Of a stretch of 64,000 bases of DNA, positions 33,297 through 42,639 are shown piece by piece. A program made the position numbers and the translations under genes. Within the stretch, counting starts at the first letter, position 1, and every line of letters begins with the position of its first letter. The notes under the pieces are model-generated. The model did no database searches and was not told where the DNA came from. It worked only from the letters and a program-made list of their open reading frames with translations. This stretch comes from Winogradskya consettensis. GTDB lineage: Bacteria; Actinomycetota; Actinomycetes; Mycobacteriales; Micromonosporaceae. Where the stretch lies: positions 186,001 through 250,000 of the forward strand of contig NZ_BOQP01000008.1 in the NCBI RefSeq assembly GCF_018332715.1. The letters are read 5' to 3'.

Positions 33297-34840
33297 AGGG
33301 CGAGGGTGCCCTCCTTCATCCGCCAGATCTGCGTCCGGGTGTAGTCCTCGGTCAGCAGATCGCGCAGATCCGTGCGCAGTTCCAGCGGGTCGCCCTTGGC
33401 CTTGTTCGTGAACAGCCAGAGGCGGGTGGCGGATTCGACGCGGTCGGGGGTGCCCGGCCATTCGGCGGCGTAGAGACTGTCCACGTCGGCCGCGTCCTTG
33501 CGGATCAGCAGATCCTTCGGGGTGTACGGGGCGTCGGCCAGGTAGTAGTAGACGCCGGGGCGCAGGATGCGGTTGCCGGGGGAGAAAAGCAGGCCGTCGC
33601 CCGGCTCCTGGCGCTTCTTGATGATTTTCGCAGCCGTACGGTAATCGGTGCCGTTCTTCACCGTCTTGCCGCGCACCTCCCACTGCGCCGGGTAGACCAG
33701 CGCGGCGATCAGGACGAGTACCGCCGCGATCCGGGTGTAACGGCCCCAGGGGCGCGTCTCCGGCAGTGTGCGGGCCTCTGGCAGCGCGCCGGACTCCGGC
33801 AGTGTGCGGGCCTCTGGCAGAGCGCGGACCAGGCCGACTCCGGCCAGGAGTGCGGCGAACGGCAGGACGAACAGCACGTAGCGGGCCACCCAGAACGACG
33901 GGCCGTGCCACGAGACCAGGCACACCACGACGAGCGGAACGAGCGCCGCGAGCGCGACCACCGCGACGTTGCGGGCGCGGAACCAGGCGGCCGTGACCGC
34001 GAGACCGATGATCAGCCAGGCGATCTCGGCCTGCCCGGTGAGCCCGGTGGGCATGTACCGCACGGCCTTGACGGTCAGCGGCGGAACCCAGGTCAGCTGC
34101 GTGTCGTGCTGACCCGAACCCATGATCACGATCGGCGCGATGCAGGCCGCACCCACCGCCGCGGCGCCGGCCCACCAGAGGAACAATTTGCGGCTCGACC
34201 AGGACTTCCCGTCCCGCTCGTCGTCCAGGTCGACCGGTGTCCGTTCGGGCTTCCAGAGCCGCATCAGCACGACGAAGAAATGCGCGCCGACCGCCGTCAG
34301 GGCGATCAACTGCGCAACACCCAGACCCACCACGGAGATGGCGTACGCAAGCCAGCGCACCCAACCGGGCTTGTCCAGCGCCATCAGGAGCAGCAGCAGG
34401 CTGAGCGCCGCAACGAAGACGGCGAACGCGTACGGGCGGGCCTCGGACGCGTACCGGGAGATGTTGGGAATGGAACAGAGAATGAGCCCGCCCACGACCC
34501 CGGCCAGCGGGCTGAACAAGCGCCGGCCCAGCTCCCCGGTCACCGCCGCCGCGGCAGCCATGGCCAGAATGGACGGTACCCGCACGGTGAGCACGGTCTG
34601 CCCGAAAACGGCGTCCCAGAAATGCAGGAACATGTAGTACGGACCGAAGACGCCGTCAACGTTGTTGATCAGATCCCAGATCTGCGGCACCGACCGCCGC
34701 GCCACATCCACACTGGCGATCTCATCCCAGCTGAGCACCGACCGCGTCGCACCGAGCAGACCGAGAACGAGCATCGTCAGGCCCGGAATGAGTGCGGGCA
34801 GCACACGTCGGACCGGGGCAGCCCGGAGCGCTGAGATCAT
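33272..34840 (-). CDS. GT39-type membrane glycosyltransferase
   Basis: Polytopic membrane protein of 522 residues with about ten hydrophobic segments. The first external loop has the acidic motif SWDEIASVDVARRS typical of GT-C enzymes (GT39/ArnT), which transfer sugars from polyprenyl-phosphate donors outside the membrane. A short repeat (LPEARTLPES, LPEARTLPET) lies in the loop around residue 345-365 and is encoded by near-identical 24-30 bp units near 33765-33825. A soluble C-terminal domain of about 150 residues follows. Donor and acceptor are unknown. Confidence 0.8.
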   Translation of the reverse strand: MISALRAAPVRRVLPALIPGLTMLVLGLLGATRSVLSWDEIASVDVARRSVPQIWDLINNVDGVFGPYYMFLHFWDAVFGQTVLTVRVPSILAMAAAAAVTGELGRRLFSPLAGVVGGLILCSIPNISRYASEARPYAFAVFVAALSLLLLLMALDKPGWVRWLAYAISVVGLGVAQLIALTAVGAHFFVVLMRLWKPERTPVDLDDERDGKSWSSRKLFLWWAGAAAVGAACIAPIVIMGSGQHDTQLTWVPPLTVKAVRYMPTGLTGQAEIAWLIIGLAVTAAWFRARNVAVVALAALVPLVVVCLVSWHGPSFWVARYVLFVLPFAALLAGVGLVRALPEARTLPESGALPEARTLPETRPWGRYTRIAAVLVLIAALVYPAQWEVRGKTVKNGTDYRTAAKIIKKRQEPGDGLLFSPGNRILRPGVYYYLADAPYTPKDLLIRKDAADVDSLYAAEWPGTPDRVESATRLWLFTNKAKGDPLELRTDLRDLLTEDYTRTQIWRMKEGTLALYTPKSSS

Positions 34841-35196
34841 TCGCGGTAAACTACATCAGCTGCCGGACCGTTGTCGGGGCAGCCCCTTGCCGCCACCCGA
34901 TCGAGCATCGCTCTCCGGCAGCGCCCCTGTTCCGCCTGTTACGGCACTCGTGGCGCCCATCGCGGCGTGCGGGGCTTTCGTCCTGTTTCGGCCAGGCTGG
35001 TGCACGGGTTCTTATGTTTTTCATAGACATCGCCTGTGGGAACCCTTATTCACCGTCGGCACGCTTGAAGCGTCCGATCCCCAGCCCCATGATCCCAGCC
35101 CCATGATCCAGCCCCATGATCCGATCGTCATGATCCGAGCCGATGATGTCGGCGCCATGATCCGATCGTCATGAGCCGATCGCCAGAGGAGACGTT
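34841..35196. other. Intergenic region with short tandem repeat
   Basis: A 356-base gap between divergent genes. Bases 35083-35122 are three copies of the 13-14 bp unit AGCCCCATGATCC, and degenerate CATGATCCGATCGT-like copies continue to about 35180. GAGGAGA at 35186-35192 is the ribosome site of the next gene. No gene or hairpin was seen in the remainder. Confidence 0.6.
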
Positions 35197-36042
35197 GTGA
35201 GCGACGAGAACCCGCCGCGGGAAACACCGGCCCAGCAGGGTGCTACGGCCCAGCCCGCCGCCCCGGCCGGCGACGCGACCACACCCACGGAGCGCATTCC
35301 TGCCACCCCGGCAGCACACGACGCACCCACGGAACCGATCCCGCCGGCCGCTGCGCCCGCCGCCAACCCTGCCGCCCCCAACCCGGCCGCCGCGGGCCCG
35401 GTCGTAGGTGCAGCCGCGCCTGCCGCTGGGACTGCCGCGCCTGCCGCTGGGACTGCCGCGCCTGCCGCTCAGACTGCCGCGCCTGCTTCGGCAGTTGATG
35501 GTTCGGATGCTGCACCTCATGGGGATTCTGCCCATGCCGCCGCGCCCGGTGGGTGGGCTGCGCCGGGTGGAGCCGCGTCGGGTGGGGGGCCTGGTTACGC
35601 GGGCGGTCCCGGTTACGCGGGCGGCCCTGGCTATGCGACTGGTACGGGTGGCGGGCGGTGGGCTCGGGCGCGGCGTTCGCGGGTGCCGTTGTGGGTGGCC
35701 GGAGTGCTGCTGGTGGCGGGATGCCTGGTCGGGTGCGGTATCGCGGCGGTTGGTGCGGTTATCGGCCGGCATGACGGTGGCGGGTCGCATCACCGGTTCG
35801 ACCGGGACGGCGGGGACCGGAACGAACGGTTCGGGCCGGGCGGGCGGGACGACAGCGGCACCCGGGGCGACAACGGGGGCCGGCCTTTCACCGGTCCGGG
35901 CGGTATGAACCCCGGCCGTGGGCCTCGGGGCAACACCAACGGTGATCCCGCACCGAACGGGTCGGCGGCGCCTGCGGCCCCGCCCGCGCCCAATGCCTCG
36001 GCTGCCGTCCCCGGCGCGCCGGTGCCGACCGCGTCGTCATAG
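35197..36042 (+). CDS. Pro/Ala-rich single-pass membrane protein
   Basis: A 281-residue protein of low complexity: an N-terminal Pro/Ala/Thr-rich half with repeats AAPAAGT (three) and GGPGYA (three), one hydrophobic helix (LWVAGVLLVAGCLVGCGIAAVGAVIG, about 167-192), and a Gly/Asp/Arg-rich then Pro/Ala-rich external tail. GTG start with GAGGAGA. It resembles actinomycete envelope proteins of unknown function that vary in repeat number. It lies upstream of a two-component system, separated by repeats. Confidence 0.65.
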   Translation: MSDENPPRETPAQQGATAQPAAPAGDATTPTERIPATPAAHDAPTEPIPPAAAPAANPAAPNPAAAGPVVGAAAPAAGTAAPAAGTAAPAAQTAAPASAVDGSDAAPHGDSAHAAAPGGWAAPGGAASGGGPGYAGGPGYAGGPGYATGTGGGRWARARRSRVPLWVAGVLLVAGCLVGCGIAAVGAVIGRHDGGGSHHRFDRDGGDRNERFGPGGRDDSGTRGDNGGRPFTGPGGMNPGRGPRGNTNGDPAPNGSAAPAAPPAPNASAAVPGAPVPTASS

Positions 36043-36080
36043 CGCGAGCGGCTCCGGCCGGCTCATTCCAGCGCGGCCGG

Positions 36081-36216
36081 CCCAGGTCCCGCCTCGCGGC
36101 GGCGCGGCCGGTGGCGGGACCGCCTTGGTGCGACACGGCCAGGTGGCGGGACCGCCTTGGTGCGACACGGCCGGGTGCCGGGACCGCCTCGCGGCGGCGC
36201 GGCCGGTGCCGGGACG
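36081..36216. repeat. Tandem repeat, about four 31-32 bp units
   Basis: Units of the form GTGGCGGGACCGCCTTGGTG plus CGACACGGCCAG begin at 36111, 36143 and 36175 with a partial later copy at 36206 and a diverged one before 36111. Units have inner dyads (GGCGGGACCGCC). They fill the gap between the Pro/Ala-rich gene and the response regulator. Not a CRISPR: no unique spacers. Confidence 0.75.
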
Positions 36217-36250
36217 GTCTGGTCGTAACGCGGGCGGGCGGTGACCGGAC

Positions 36251-36310
36251 CGCCTGGTCTCAATCCGCCTGGTCGCAATTCGGCTGGTCGTGATCCGGCT
36301 GGTCGTGATC
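36251..36310. repeat. Tandem repeat, four 15-bp units
   Basis: Four head-to-tail 15-mers (CGCCTGGTCTCAATC, CGCCTGGTCGCAATT, then CGGCTGGTCGTGATC twice). Bases 36311-36428, between these and the regulator gene, hold no clear promoter. Confidence 0.75.
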
Positions 36311-36428
36311 CGGGCGGTGCCAGGATCTGCTCGCAGAGGCGCAGCCGGTGCCGGGACGGGTGGGACGTGGTGCGGTCGGTGCACGGGGGTGGGTTCGGCG
36401 TGGAACTCTTGGGTGGGGGTGGTGGGCC

Positions 36429-37136
36429 GTGCGGGTTCTGGTGGTTGATGATGACGCGGCGGTGCGGGATTCGCTGGCTCGGACGTTGCGGTTCGAGGGG
36501 CATGAGGTGGAGACCGCGGGGGATGGGCGGGAGGCGCTGGATCGGGTTCGGGGGCGGGAGCCTGATGCCGTGATCCTGGATGTGAGTATGCCGGTGCTGG
36601 ATGGGCTCGAGACGTGCCGGGAGTTGCGGGGCGGCGGGGTTCTGGTGCCGATTTTGATGCTGACGGCGCGGGACAGTGTCGGTGATCGGGTGGCGGGGCT
36701 GGATGCCGGGGCCGATGACTATCTAGTGAAGCCGTTCGCGTTGCAGGAGTTGCAGGCGCGGCTGCGGGCGTTGCTGCGGCGGTCGCTGATCACGACCGGG
36801 GCGCAGGAGACGACCGTGGCGCCGGCGGGGGAGTTGCTCACGTTCGAGGATCTGCGGATGGACGCGGGGAGTCGTGAGGTGTGGCGGGGGCAGCGGGCGG
36901 TGCGGCTCACGCGTACGGAGTTCGCCATTCTCGAGGTCTTTCTGCGGCATCCGCGGCAGGTGCTGTCGCGGGCGGCGCTGTTCGAGAACGTCTGGGGTTA
37001 CGACTTCGGCGAGACGTCGAACAGCGTGCACGTCTACCTGGGGTATCTGCGTCGCAAGCTGGAGGAGGCGGGTGAGCCCCGGCTTCTGCACACCGTGCGC
37101 GGAGTGGGGTTCGTGCTGCGTAGCGAAGGGCCATGA
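36429..37136 (+). CDS. OmpR-family response regulator (MprA-like)
   Basis: Two-component regulator of 235 residues. The receiver domain has the acidic cluster Asp7-9, phospho-acceptor Asp51 in VILDVSMP, Thr79 and Lys101 in DYLVKPF. The winged-helix output domain (about 135-235) includes [22 protein letters not shown] and [21 protein letters not shown] 36429 is used because it begins exactly at the receiver's first strand; the longer frame from 36348 is repeat-derived. It overlaps the kinase gene by 4 bases. Confidence 0.92.
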   Translation: MRVLVVDDDAAVRDSLARTLRFEGHEVETAGDGREALDRVRGREPDAVILDVSMPVLDGLETCRELRGGGVLVPILMLTARDSVGDRVAGLDAGADDYLVKPFALQELQARLRALLRRSLITTGAQETTVAPAGELLTFEDLRMDAGSREVWRGQRAVRLTRTEFAILEVFLRHPRQVLSRAALFENVWGYDFGETSNSVHVYLGYLRRKLEEAGEPRLLHTVRGVGFVLRSEGP

Positions 37137-38572
37137 GAAGGGTGGGGACGTGGTGGGGGCGGCGTACGTTGCATGCCCGGCTGTCGTTGCTGGTGACCGG
37201 GGCGGTGGCGCTGGCCGTGCTGGTCGTCGCGGGGCTGGCGTGGGCGGCGGTCGCGGAGATTCAGGACCACCAGTTGCAGAACGATCTGACCACCGATGCC
37301 ACCACGATCGCCGCCGACCCCGCGCAGTGGCTCGCCACGGGGCCCGTCGTCGAGGAGGAGCACCGGGGCGGGTTCGGGCCGCCGCGACGGTTCCGGCGTG
37401 ACGCGGGGCCGCGCTGGCAGATCCTGGATGCCCAGGGTGTCGTACGGAACAAAGCTGTCAACGCTCTTCCGGTGACCCCCGCGGCCCGGGAGATCGCCGC
37501 CGGGCGTCGGGTCCGCGCCGAGGAGCAGGTCACCGTCGGGGCGGTCAGCTATCAGATGGTCACGGTGCCGATCTCCGGCGGGGGAGCGGTCCAGGTCGCG
37601 GTCAACCGCACCCCCGGGGACCGTACGCTCGTGGTGTTCGCCATCGCGCTGCTCGCCTGTTGCGCGGTCGGCATCGCCGGGGCAGCGGTGCTCGGCCGGA
37701 CCGTGGCGCGGGCGGGTCTGCGGCCGGTGCAACGGCTGACCGGCGCCGTCGAGGAGGTCGCGGTCACCATGGACCTGACCCGGCCCATCCCGATCAACGG
37801 TGCCGATGAGATCGCGCGGCTGGCGGGCTCGGTGAACACCCTGCTGACGGCGATCGACACGGCCCGGACGGCCCAGCGCACGCTGGTCGAGGACGCGGGT
37901 CATGAGCTGCGGACGCCGCTGACCAGCATCCGTACGAACATCGAACTGCTCCTCGAGGTGGAACGTCACCCCGAGCTCGCCCATCGGCTGCCGCCCGAGG
38001 ATCGCACGAAGCTCCTGCACGACCTCGACGCCCAGGTGACCGAGCTGGCCACCCTCACCACCGAACTGGTCGAGCTGGCCCGCGACGAGACCACCCGCGA
38101 GGACGTCGAACCCCTCGATCTGACGGCGGTGACGCAGGCCGCCCTGACCCGGGTGCGCATCCGGGCGCCCGGGCTGACGTTCACGACCTCGCTGACGCCG
38201 TGCGCGGTGCAGGGCCGTCCCGGCGAGCTGGAACGGATGATCCTCAACGTCCTCGACAACGCGGCGAAGTGGAGTCCGGCGGGTGCGACCGTCCACACCG
38301 GGCTGCGTACCGACGAGACAGGCCACTGCGAACTCACCGTGACCGACACCGGCCCCGGCATCGCCGAAGCGGACCGCCCGCACATCTTCGACCGGTTCTA
38401 CCGCGCGACCGCGGCCCGCTCGATGCCCGGCTCCGGCCTGGGGCTCGCCATCGTCGCGCAAACGGCGGAGCAGCACGGCGGCACCGTGCGGGTCGAGCCG
38501 AACGTCCCGCACGGCACCCGGGTCATCATCCGGTTGCCTACCACCGACGGGACAGCAGACGCTATAGCCTGA
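37133..38572 (+). CDS. Sensor histidine kinase (MprB-like)
   Basis: Membrane kinase of 479 residues. Helix 1 is about 17-43, then an external sensor of ~120 residues, helix 2 about 165-185, a HAMP domain, the phospho-acceptor His257 in [16 protein letters not shown], and the ATP-binding domain with [11 protein letters not shown] (N box), [20 protein letters not shown] (G1/F) and GSGLGLAIV (G2). It phosphorylates the preceding regulator. The pair resembles mycobacterial MprAB, an envelope-stress system; the P-type ATPase gene starts 4 bases after its stop and may be in the operon. Confidence 0.92.
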   Translation: MRRVGTWWGRRTLHARLSLLVTGAVALAVLVVAGLAWAAVAEIQDHQLQNDLTTDATTIAADPAQWLATGPVVEEEHRGGFGPPRRFRRDAGPRWQILDAQGVVRNKAVNALPVTPAAREIAAGRRVRAEEQVTVGAVSYQMVTVPISGGGAVQVAVNRTPGDRTLVVFAIALLACCAVGIAGAAVLGRTVARAGLRPVQRLTGAVEEVAVTMDLTRPIPINGADEIARLAGSVNTLLTAIDTARTAQRTLVEDAGHELRTPLTSIRTNIELLLEVERHPELAHRLPPEDRTKLLHDLDAQVTELATLTTELVELARDETTREDVEPLDLTAVTQAALTRVRIRAPGLTFTTSLTPCAVQGRPGELERMILNVLDNAAKWSPAGATVHTGLRTDETGHCELTVTDTGPGIAEADRPHIFDRFYRATAARSMPGSGLGLAIVAQTAEQHGGTVRVEPNVPHGTRVIIRLPTTDGTADAIA

Positions 38573-38576
38573 CCAA

Positions 38577-41027
38577 GTGGGACAAAATGGATTGACGGCG
38601 GTCGAGGTCGCGGCGCGGGTGCGGGCGGGGGAGGTTAACGTTGCCGCGGGGCGGAGCAGGGGGTACGCCGCGATTCTGCGTACCAACGTGTTCTCGTTCT
38701 TCAATGTCATTCTGTTCGTCATCGGGGCGGCGCTGCTGGCGCTGGGGCGGTATTCCGACGCGCTGATCAGTGTCGGACTCGGGCTGATCAATGCGCTGAT
38801 CAGTGCCGGTCAGGAGATCCGCGCCAAGCGCAAGCTCGACGGGCTGCAACTGCTGGACCGCGCCGCGGTGCGGGTGATCCGCGACGGCCGCGAGACCGAG
38901 GTCGCCCCGGAACGGGTGGTACGCGGTGACGTGCTGCGCATCCGCGCCGGTGACCAGATCGTCGTGGACGGCCCGCTGCTCGACGGGGAGCGGGTCGAGG
39001 CGGACGAGTCCCTGCTCACCGGGGAGGCGGACCCGGTGCCGAAGGCGACCGGGGACGAGCTGCGCTCCGGCAGCCTGTGCGTGGCCGGGAACGGGTATCA
39101 GCTCGCCCGGGACGTCGGCACGCACAGCTATGCGGGACGGCTGACCGCGCAGGCGCGGCGGGTGACGACGGACCGCACCCCGCTGCAGCGGCGGATCGAG
39201 TTCGTGGTCCGGCTGGTCATGGTGCTGACCGTGCTGATGAGCGGGGCGATCGTCGCGCAGGCCCTGCTCGAGGGGTTCAGCCTGCTGCGGGTCGTGCAGA
39301 TCAGCGCGGTGCTGTCGGGCCTCGTGCCGTACGGGCTGTTCTTCCTCATCGCCGTCGCGTACACGGCCGGTGCCGCCGCGCTCGCCGGGCGGGGTGCGCT
39401 CGTGCAGCAGGTCAACGCGGTCGAGTCGGTCAGCAACGTGGACGTGGTCTGCACCGACAAGACCGGGACGCTGACCACCGGGCGGCTCACCCTCGACGGG
39501 ATCGAACCGCTCGGCGGCATGGACCTGGCCGAGGTCCGCACGACGCTGGGCGCGCTCGCCCGCACCGCGACCACCCCGAACCTCACCACGACCGCGCTGC
39601 TGGAGAGCCTGCCCGGCAACGCGTGGACGGTCAGCGACGAGGTGCCGTTCACGTCCTCGCTGCGCTGGTCCGGCATGACCACCCGCACCGACACGTGGAT
39701 CCTCGGCGCCCCCGACGCGCTCACGACCGGCGAGCTGCACGAGCGGGTGGCGCGGAGCGCGGATCAGGGGCTGCGGGTGCTGCTGCTGGCCCGTTCCAGC
39801 GGCAGCCTCCGGGACGGTGACGGGCATCCCGCGCTGCCCCGGATCGAACCGGTGGCGCTGGTCGCGCTCGCCGACGAGCTGCGGCCCGAGGTGGCGCACA
39901 GCATCGGGCAGTTCCACGCCGACGGCGTGGAGATCAAGGTCCTGTCGGGCGATGATCCCCGTACGGTCGCAGCGCTGGCCGCCCGCGCCGGCCTCGACGA
40001 CGGCGGGGGTCCGGTGAGCGGCGCGGGCCTGGACCGCCTCGACGACGCGGCGTTCGACGCGCTGGTCGCCCGGACGACGGTGTTCGGCCGCGTCGCCCCC
40101 GAGCAGAAGGAACGGATCGTCGCGTCGCTGCGCCGCCAGGGCCACTACGTCGCGATGATCGGCGACGGCGTGAACGACGCCCGCGCGCTCAAGGGCGCCC
40201 AGGTCGGCGTCGCGATGCGCAGCGGCAGCGCGGTCACCCGGGACGTCGCCGACATCGTGCTGGTCGACGACTCGTTCGCCGCGCTGCTGCCCGCCCAGCG
40301 TGAGGGCCGCCGCATCATCGCCGGCATCGGGATCTCCATGTACGTCTTCCTGGCGCGCGTCGCCACCCAGGGACTGGTGATCCTGGCGGTCAGCATGCTC
40401 GGCCTCGGGTTCCCGTACTCGCCGACGCAGGTGGGGCTGACCCTGCTGACGGTCGGGGTGCCCACGTTCTTCCTGACGGTGTGGGCCGAGCCGCTGCCCC
40501 CGGACAAGCGCCTGCTCACCAATCTGGCGCGCTTTGTGCTCCCGGTGGCGGTGGTCACTGCGGGGTTCGGTACGGCGATCTACGCGTATCTCTACGAGAC
40601 GGTGAGCCAGGGGTTCAACGACAGCACACCGGCCGAGGTCATCAGCCAGTTCGAGCGCTACACCGGGCTGAGTTACACCGACACCGACTTCACCGCGGCG
40701 GCGGCGACGATCGGCGCGCAGACCGGCCTGTCGACGTTCTTCTGCCTGGCGTCGTTCGTGCTCATTCTCTTTCTGGCGCCGCCGTTGCCGCTGTTCGCGG
40801 CGTGGACGACTCCGGTGCGCGATCGGCGACCGGCCGCGCTGGTGGGCGTACTCATAGCGGTCTTTGCCGCCGTTCTCTTCGTCCCCGTGCTGTCGGACTA
40901 TTTCGGGCTGACCGGCCCGGCCGGACCCGTTTTCGAGGTGGTGCTGCCGGCATTGGTGCTGTGGTTCGCAGCGCTCACGGCGGCATTTCGCTTCCGGCTG
41001 CTGGAGAGGGTCCTGGGGCTGGGTTAA
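38577..41027 (+). CDS. P-type cation ATPase (CtpE-like, HAD-IC)
   Basis: Ion-pumping ATPase of 816 residues. The actuator loop has LLTGEADPV, the phosphorylation site is CTDKTGTLT with Asp294, and the hinge is MIGDGVNDARALKGA. Seven to ten membrane helices are visible. In helix M4 the usual Pro-Glu-Gly-Leu site of P2-type pumps and mycobacterial CtpE reads LVPYGLFF, with Tyr252 instead of the metal-binding Glu. The transported ion is therefore uncertain. GTG 38577 follows the kinase stop by 4 bases, pointing to co-transcription with the two-component system. Its stop overlaps the convergent STAS gene. Confidence 0.88.
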   Translation: MGQNGLTAVEVAARVRAGEVNVAAGRSRGYAAILRTNVFSFFNVILFVIGAALLALGRYSDALISVGLGLINALISAGQEIRAKRKLDGLQLLDRAAVRVIRDGRETEVAPERVVRGDVLRIRAGDQIVVDGPLLDGERVEADESLLTGEADPVPKATGDELRSGSLCVAGNGYQLARDVGTHSYAGRLTAQARRVTTDRTPLQRRIEFVVRLVMVLTVLMSGAIVAQALLEGFSLLRVVQISAVLSGLVPYGLFFLIAVAYTAGAAALAGRGALVQQVNAVESVSNVDVVCTDKTGTLTTGRLTLDGIEPLGGMDLAEVRTTLGALARTATTPNLTTTALLESLPGNAWTVSDEVPFTSSLRWSGMTTRTDTWILGAPDALTTGELHERVARSADQGLRVLLLARSSGSLRDGDGHPALPRIEPVALVALADELRPEVAHSIGQFHADGVEIKVLSGDDPRTVAALAARAGLDDGGGPVSGAGLDRLDDAAFDALVARTTVFGRVAPEQKERIVASLRRQGHYVAMIGDGVNDARALKGAQVGVAMRSGSAVTRDVADIVLVDDSFAALLPAQREGRRIIAGIGISMYVFLARVATQGLVILAVSMLGLGFPYSPTQVGLTLLTVGVPTFFLTVWAEPLPPDKRLLTNLARFVLPVAVVTAGFGTAIYAYLYETVSQGFNDSTPAEVISQFERYTGLSYTDTDFTAAAATIGAQTGLSTFFCLASFVLILFLAPPLPLFAAWTTPVRDRRPAALVGVLIAVFAAVLFVPVLSDYFGLTGPAGPVFEVVLPALVLWFAALTAAFRFRLLERVLGLG

Positions 41028-41356
41028 CTCACGGCCATGATGTGCCGGAGTCTCTGGTGGGGAACGCCCGCGGCGGCGAGCTGCGCGGCGATCCGGGCCG
41101 AGGAGTGGTCCAGGAAGACGACGACGTGATGGTCGTCGCCGAGCGCGCACGCCGCGGTGAGCGTGCCGAGGTTGATGGGGTCGAGCTCGGAGACGTCGTG
41201 CAGGTCCAGGATCAGGCGCATGGGGCGGACGTGCCGGACGGTGTGCACGAGGACCTGACGGAGCTCGACGGCGTCCTCCGGTCCGATACGGCCGTGCGGG
41301 CGCAACTTCACACTGCCGTCGGGACACGTCTCGACGTCAACTGGCGAGTCGGACAT
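41024..41356 (-). CDS. STAS-domain protein
   Basis: A 110-residue single-domain protein. GSVKLRPHGRIGPEDAVELRQVLVHTVRH and MRLILDLHDVSELDPINLGTLTAACALG match the STAS fold of SpoIIAA-type anti-sigma-factor antagonists, but the phosphorylatable Ser is replaced (ELDPINLG). ATG 41356 is chosen because it starts the domain. No partner kinase or sigma factor is adjacent. It ends within the stop of the P-type ATPase gene. Confidence 0.75.
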   Translation of the reverse strand: MSDSPVDVETCPDGSVKLRPHGRIGPEDAVELRQVLVHTVRHVRPMRLILDLHDVSELDPINLGTLTAACALGDDHHVVVFLDHSSARIAAQLAAAGVPHQRLRHIMAVS

Positions 41357-41534
41357 CGGCTGACCTTCCGTAACCAGGTGTTGGTGGAGCCGTAAGAATA
41401 GGGTCGCGCGCCGATCACGTCGATCGATGCCGGAAGAATTCATCTTCGAAGTGGTGACTTTTCTGACCGCCGCCGGACGTTGCCGGGACACGCCCCGTTT
41501 GCCATCCTGAAATGGATGCCGCAACGCGGACATC

Positions 41535-41576
41535 CCGGACGAGTGTGTGTCGTACCCGGCCTGCCAAGACGACCAC
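41535..41576 (+). promoter_or_regulatory. Guanidine-III riboswitch (ykkC-III)
   Basis: The 42 bases start CCGGACGAG and contain CGTACCCGG and CCAAGACGACC, matching the conserved parts of the guanidine-III class in order and spacing. CCGG 41535-41538 can pair with CCGG 41556-41559. GTG-T-GTCGT (41545-41553, one bulge) can pair with ACGACCAC (41569-41576), giving the class's H-type pseudoknot. It ends 19 bases before the exporter ATG, so it probably frees the ribosome site when guanidinium binds. Confidence 0.85.
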
Positions 41577-41595
41577 TGTCAAAGGTGGGTTCGTC

Positions 41596-41907
41596 ATGGC
41601 CTGGTTCGTTCTCGTGCTGTCCGGAATGCTGGAAACCGTCTGGGCAGCCGCCCTCGACCGCAGCGCCGGCCTCAGTCGCCCGCTGCCCGCCGCTCTGTTC
41701 GGCGTCACACTCGTGCTCAGCATGTCCGGTCTCGGTTATGCGCTGCGCACCATCCCGGTCGGCACCGGCTACGCCGTGTGGGTCGGTATCGGCGTCGTCG
41801 TCACCGCGGTCTACGGGATGGTGTCGCTCGGCGAGCCGGCGTCGCTGCCCCGGATCGGCTGCCTGCTCCTCGTGGTGGCCGGGGTCGCCGGCCTCAAGTT
41901 CCTCTAG
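41596..41907 (+). CDS. gdx: Guanidinium exporter, SMR family
   Basis: Four-helix small multidrug resistance protein of 103 residues. MAWFVLVLSGMLETVWAAALDRS carries the essential membrane Glu13 and Trp16; YAVWVGIGVVVTAVYGM is helix 3 with its dimerisation glycine motif. SugE/Gdx type rather than EmrE is supported by Gly10-x-x-Glu-x-x-Trp and above all by the guanidine-III riboswitch in its leader. It exports guanidinium in exchange for protons. ATG 41596 with AAAGGTGGG 7 bases upstream. Confidence 0.93.
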   Translation: MAWFVLVLSGMLETVWAAALDRSAGLSRPLPAALFGVTLVLSMSGLGYALRTIPVGTGYAVWVGIGVVVTAVYGMVSLGEPASLPRIGCLLLVVAGVAGLKFL

Positions 41908-41977
41908 GCCGCGACGCGTTTCTCCAGGGCGCGCGTTTTCCGATCGTCGCCGAAACGGGGGCACTTGCCCGTAGCTC

Positions 41978-42580
41978 TCACGGGTGAACGTCGGGGTGAC
42001 CCAGGCCGTCGATCAGCAGGGTGCACACGGCGTCGAGCTCGTCCTCGACGCCGGGGGTCTGCCAGTCGCCGGTGTGGGCGGGGTGGTGGAAGCGGGTGGT
42101 GGCCGAGAAGACGGCCAGGGCCAGCGCGGCCGGGTCGGCGTCCCGGAACACGGCGCTGGTGACGCCGTCGGCGAGGATGCCCTGCAGCTGGCGCAGCAGA
42201 TCGGTCACGTGCTCGGCCGCCGCGTCGCTGTTCTCGGTGACCAGGATGCGGTACGCCGCGAACAGTTCCGGATCGTCGTGCGCCTTCGCGCGCTTCGACG
42301 CCAGCAGGGCGGCGAGCCAGCTCCGCAACCGTTGCCGGGGCGGGATCTCGCTGTCACTCGCGATCGCGGCCAGGGCGTCGCGGTCCTGGTTCAGCCAGCG
42401 CCGGGAGACCGCCTCGCGAAGCGCCGTCTTCGACGGGAAGTGCTTGTAGACGGCGGCGTGGCTGACGCCGAGTGCCCTGCCCACGTCGACCACGGTCGCC
42501 TTGGCGGGCCCGTGGCGGCGCAGCACATCCTCAGTGGCGGACAGGATCATCTCCGCGTCGAGCGGCCCACCGGCGCGCAT
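41978..42580 (-). CDS. TetR/AcrR family regulator
   Basis: Repressor of 200 residues. Helix-turn-helix: TVVDVGRALGVSHAAVYKHFPSKTALREAV (about 29-58). The C-terminal half, with HHPAHTGDWQTPGVEDELDAVCTLLIDGLG, resembles the TetR_C_7/AefR-like group. It is divergent from the NmrA-like reductase gene, and a 26-bp dyad lies between them, so it probably represses that gene and itself. Confidence 0.9.
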   Translation of the reverse strand: MRAGGPLDAEMILSATEDVLRRHGPAKATVVDVGRALGVSHAAVYKHFPSKTALREAVSRRWLNQDRDALAAIASDSEIPPRQRLRSWLAALLASKRAKAHDDPELFAAYRILVTENSDAAAEHVTDLLRQLQGILADGVTSAVFRDADPAALALAVFSATTRFHHPAHTGDWQTPGVEDELDAVCTLLIDGLGHPDVHP

Positions 42581-42639
42581 CAGACCTCACCGCTCAGCAG
42601 GCTGGACATCCCGCCAGCATAGTGCCCAGCCATCCCCTT

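Noticed and set aside
38632..38646. GGTTAACGTTGCC, similar to the arabinose operator core
   Set aside because: It lies inside the first codons of the P-type ATPase gene and lacks the CTCACA half.
38562..41327. Minus-strand open frame of 921 codons opposite the P-type ATPase
   Set aside because: The plus strand holds every P-type ATPase motif. The antisense translation is Gln/Arg/His-rich without domains.
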